Source of the DNA: Candidatus Saccharimonadota bacterium
Lineage (GTDB): Bacteria > Patescibacteriota > Saccharimonadia > UBA4664
Assembly (NCBI GenBank): GCA_029288275.1
Contig: JARIHM010000097.1
Location: forward strand, 1-7,235
Reading direction: 5' to 3'
Length of the DNA stretch: 7,235 nt
This document shows positions 5,387-7,235 of the stretch, piece after piece. The notes under the pieces are model-generated. The model had not been told where the DNA came from. It saw only the letters and a program-made list of their open reading frames with translations, and searched no databases. The position numbers were made by a program, and so were the translations under genes. Position 1 is the first letter of the stretch. The number at the start of each line of letters is the position of its first letter.

Positions 5387-5412
5387 GGCCCCAGGCATTA
5401 CTGCCTAGGGCC
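5371..5412 (-). terminator. Intrinsic terminator of the 156-aa gene
   Basis: GGCCC (5387-5391) pairs with GGGCC (5408-5412), and AGGCA (5393-5397) pairs with TGCCT (5402-5406), around a 4-base loop. C5392/A5407 is a U-G pair in minus RNA. The minus strand then reads TTTATATGTTTTAA. It lies 11 bases beyond the TAA at 5424. Confidence 0.8.
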
Positions 5413-5423
5413 CCAACCAAGTT

Positions 5424-5894
5424 TTAGCTCACGAGAGTCGACTCCCACTCGTTTTCGAGCCAAGGATCTGACTGAGCAGCCTCCGGGGCTACTCGTAAGA
5501 GGTCCGCAATGGCGGCATCTACGGCCTGGACGATCTCGCGTCGCGCCTTGACGGCAGCGGCCTTGTTGGGCCGGCCGGCGGCTAGTTGTAGCCGCTTGCG
5601 GTCGAGCCGCACCAAACACACGTTGCGATCGCGACAATCCTGGACCTTTCCGGCTAGAACGCCAAGTCCGCTCGCGATAGTCAGCTGGACCTTGATCCAG
5701 GCCTTGCCGTGACGATCCATCACCCAGAAATCGATCTTGTGATCGCCATCTTCGACTCGAGATGCCTTCCGAGCCGGCCTATCTTCGCGCCCCAGAACGC
5801 GCAGAAACTGCTCTTCTGCTTCAAGGCCCTCTTCAAAACTCTTAAGGGCCCAGCCCCCTCTGGGAAGCGTCCTCAGCCTGCGTCCCAGACTCAT
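5424..5894 (-). CDS. Hypothetical protein, 156 aa, faint PD-(D/E)XK-nuclease-like core
   Basis: ATG at 5894 is chosen because GGAG (CTCC at 5901-5904) lies 6 bases upstream. An in-frame TTG at 5966 would add 24 unsupported residues. Residues 20-35 (FEEGLEAEEQFLRVLG) form an acidic helix. A strand pattern follows with HKIDFWVMDRHGKAWIKVQLT (52-72), then VCLVRLDRKRLQL (92-104) and a final helix to about residue 135. A helix with Glu, then IDFWV, then VQ-x-x resembles restriction-nuclease-like folds, in which D55 and the Q/E-x-K position would be metal ligands. However, the expected Lys is Thr72, so it may be inactive or unrelated. No membrane segment. It lies 84 bases downstream of the methyltransferase with no terminator between, so co-transcription is likely, and it ends at its own terminator. 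Confidence 0.7.
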   Translation of the reverse strand: MSLGRRLRTLPRGGWALKSFEEGLEAEEQFLRVLGREDRPARKASRVEDGDHKIDFWVMDRHGKAWIKVQLTIASGLGVLAGKVQDCRDRNVCLVRLDRKRLQLAAGRPNKAAAVKARREIVQAVDAAIADLLRVAPEAAQSDPWLENEWESTLVS

Positions 5895-5978
5895 GACGTG
5901 CTCCGCTCGACGGTGGAATAGACAATAGGACCACCCTATAGTGCCAGAAGATGGCCAGTATGGCAAGGTTTGACGAGA

Positions 5979-6716
5979 TTAGGCTCGGCCGCTCACCACT
6001 CGTACGCTCAAGCGACGGTTGTAGTAACCGTGCTCCAGTTGAGCGCCAAAGTGGTCCTCCAGTTCCTTCAAGGCCTTAGCTCGGTCGTCGGCCGACACTG
6101 TGTCCCAGGCCGAAAGCGACTGTAGCTGCTGCATGAGGCCTTCGAGCGTAAACTGCTCAGTAGTCTCAAAATCTTTGGTTGCGATGCGCCGGAAATCGTG
6201 ATCCGCCAGTAGGGCTGCCGGGTCATACCCGGCCTTGGCATCACGAGGTGCATGGGGCGTAAAGCGGCCCAGGATCTCATAATAATCAGCAAACAATGGC
6301 CCTTGGTCCTCCTTGTTCACGACTATGAAGGGGGCACTCGGCCGTAGTACCCGCTTGATTTCCTCGATGGCCTCACGGTTTGCAAACCAGTGAAAAGCGC
6401 CAAAGGCCGTCACCCCGCCAAACGAGGCGTCATCAAAGGTGATGGACTCGGCACCAGATAGGACATAGGCCACGTTCCTGGCCGGTTGGGCCAGGGCTAC
6501 TTGGAGCATGGCTTTGTCGATATCGGCCCCCACGGTCAAGCGGCCTAGCTTGGCTAGCTGACGCGTCGAGATTCCGGTACCACAGCCCAAATCGAGGACC
6601 GGGGAATCGTCTTCAGGCAAAAGACCGTCTAGATAATTGATAGCCGCGGCCGGATAGCCCTTGCGGCCCTCGTGGTAGGCGGCGGTGAATTTACCAAAAT
6701 TGGCTGAGGTTTGCAT
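5979..6716 (-). CDS. Class I SAM-dependent methyltransferase (Methyltransf_11-like), 245 aa
   Basis: It should transfer a methyl group from S-adenosylmethionine to an unidentified small molecule or other acceptor in the cytoplasm. Motif I, VLDLGCGTG, is at 40-48 and binds SAM; the acidic end of strand 2 is GADID (63-67). SGAESITFDDASF (87-99) supplies the adenine-side loop. AFHWF (107-111) and REAIEEIKRVLRP (114-126) are the motif IV and helix regions of the Methyltransf_11 type. FHWF-containing members include trans-aconitate-methyltransferase-like enzymes, but that does not fix the substrate here. The N-terminal FGKFTAAYHEGRKGYP matches the usual lead-in of this group. The start is ATG at 6716: a TATGAT box ends 6 bases before it and there is no Shine-Dalgarno. 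Confidence 0.88.
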   Translation of the reverse strand: MQTSANFGKFTAAYHEGRKGYPAAAINYLDGLLPEDDSPVLDLGCGTGISTRQLAKLGRLTVGADIDKAMLQVALAQPARNVAYVLSGAESITFDDASFGGVTAFGAFHWFANREAIEEIKRVLRPSAPFIVVNKEDQGPLFADYYEILGRFTPHAPRDAKAGYDPAALLADHDFRRIATKDFETTEQFTLEGLMQQLQSLSAWDTVSADDRAKALKELEDHFGAQLEHGYYNRRLSVRVVSGRA

Positions 6717-6722
6717 GTATCG

Positions 6723-6728
6723 ATCATA
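6723..6728 (-). promoter_or_regulatory. -10 box giving a leaderless methyltransferase mRNA
   Basis: The minus strand reads GGTATGATC, sharing nine bases with the micro-gene promoter near 2838. Six bases (CGATAC) separate TATGAT from the ATG, so the transcript should start at the initiation codon. No clear -35 is seen; that region falls in the U-tract of the preceding terminator. Confidence 0.55.
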
Positions 6729-6743
6729 CCTTAAAACGGGCTG

Positions 6744-6777
6744 AAAAAATGCCCCTGTTCGTATGACGAACAGGGGC
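6744..6777 (-). terminator. Intrinsic terminator of the rightmost gene
   Basis: A perfect 12-bp stem (6751-6762 with 6766-6777) has a three-base loop. Six A at 6744-6749 give the minus-strand U-tract. It lies 5 bases after the stop of the 149-codon frame and just upstream of the methyltransferase promoter. Confidence 0.88.
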
Positions 6778-6782
6778 GATGG

Positions 6783-7232
6783 CTAGCCTTTGGCATCAGA
6801 GCGTGGGGAGCGCAGTTGGCGTCGCAATAGTAGTACTTGAGCGGCCTGATTGCCGTAGAAAGCCGCTTCTTCCAGCGTAGTGCTGTGGGCACCTCTGGGC
6901 GGATATGGCAATCGGTGCGAGCTGCGAGCTAGCTGCTCCAGCTTGCGTAGTTGCAACGCGTTGAGGTGATAGCGGTCGCTGTCCACGAGGATATCCAGCC
7001 TACCAAGCCCAGCCAAGATGGCGATCAATTTGACGTGGGCCCTCCGCACGTAGGCTGGCGCGTTGCGGGTCTGGCTCTGCCAGGCTGGAGACAGCAGACC
7101 CCAGCGGCACATATCTAGGCCAAAATTAAAGGCCTGGTTAGTGGCTAGCGAGGTGAAGGCGCGGGTGGCATGGCTCGGGGTCTCAATATTCTCCAGGCCA
7201 GAGTTACCCCGGCCGGGTCGAAAGAAGTGCAA
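6783..7232 (-). CDS. Hypothetical protein, 149 aa or longer (possibly cut by the window edge)
   Basis: The frame reaches the right edge. A TTG at 7232 is the first possible start, but the preceding codon is open and no ribosome binding site can be seen, so the N-terminus may lie outside. No family is recognised. Most of the protein looks soluble and helical, with segments such as VRRAHVKLIAILAGLGRLD and LNALQLRKLEQLARS, and a Tyr/Pro/Arg patch (HRLPYPPRGAH). One Cys (DMCRWG) is present. The C-terminus is strongly basic (LLLRRQLRSPRSDAKG). A perfect terminator follows the stop, which supports it as a real gene end. Confidence 0.65.
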   Translation of the reverse strand: MHFFRPGRGNSGLENIETPSHATRAFTSLATNQAFNFGLDMCRWGLLSPAWQSQTRNAPAYVRRAHVKLIAILAGLGRLDILVDSDRYHLNALQLRKLEQLARSSHRLPYPPRGAHSTTLEEAAFYGNQAAQVLLLRRQLRSPRSDAKG

Positions 7233-7235
7233 TAG

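Noticed and set aside
5424..5966. Methyltransferase plus the 156-aa gene as a restriction-modification pair
   Set aside because: The methyltransferase has small-molecule-type motifs (FHWF) and no DNA target recognition region, and the nuclease resemblance is weak.
1..7235. TGA recoding (genetic code 25)
   Set aside because: TGA ends several frames at natural positions (1621, 1738, 2607) with coupled starts or terminators, and no gene needs read-through.

Overview
This 7.2 kb window (roughly 55% GC by eye) looks like a compact chromosome of a Candidate Phyla Radiation bacterium (Patescibacteria), most likely a Saccharibacteria relative. The main basis is the first gene, a Gly/Ala/Ser/Thr-rich tail-fibre-like surface protein with a C-terminal domain I associate with that group. 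Short intergenic gaps, many tiny uncharacterised genes, and an anchored PpiC-type foldase beside a bacterial PH-domain protein also fit. TGA is used as an ordinary stop, which argues against the recoded Gracilibacteria/Absconditabacteria lineages. The lineage call is an inference; there is no rRNA or marker protein here to settle it.

Left part (1-1614): the 3' portion of a large surface-fibre gene on the plus strand. It converges on a minus-strand run (about 2849 down to 1589). That run begins with two tandem, translation-coupled micro-proteins that share a CX3H...CX2C metal-ligand pattern (2804-2434) and a terminator. It continues with tRNA-Arg(CCU) with encoded CCA, a 147-aa unknown protein with its own promoter, and a coupled 33-aa ORF with a strong ribosome binding site. 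It ends at a terminator shared in position with the fibre gene.

Middle part (2850-5289): a plus-strand run of three envelope or housekeeping genes. These are a two-helix membrane PH-domain protein, a membrane-anchored parvulin-type foldase with an unusual domain order, and a YrdC/TsaC-type threonylcarbamoyl-AMP synthase for tRNA t6A37. The run is closed by a long symmetrical terminator.

Right part (5387-7235): three minus-strand genes. These are a protein of unknown function (possibly cut by the window edge) with its terminator, a class I SAM-dependent methyltransferase, and a small protein with a faint PD-(D/E)XK-like look, followed by another terminator.

Expression signals are readable. 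Six -10 elements were found, four of extended TGn type. Three genes have a -10 hexamer only 6-7 bases before the start codon and no Shine-Dalgarno, which predicts leaderless mRNAs. The other intact genes have GGAG-type sites. Three of the minus-strand terminators carry one non-Watson-Crick pair that is G-U in the minus-strand RNA and C-A in the plus-strand RNA, which independently supports their direction. I see no CRISPR array, insertion sequence or recognised defence system. The most novel candidate is the paired CX3H/CX2C micro-protein operon.
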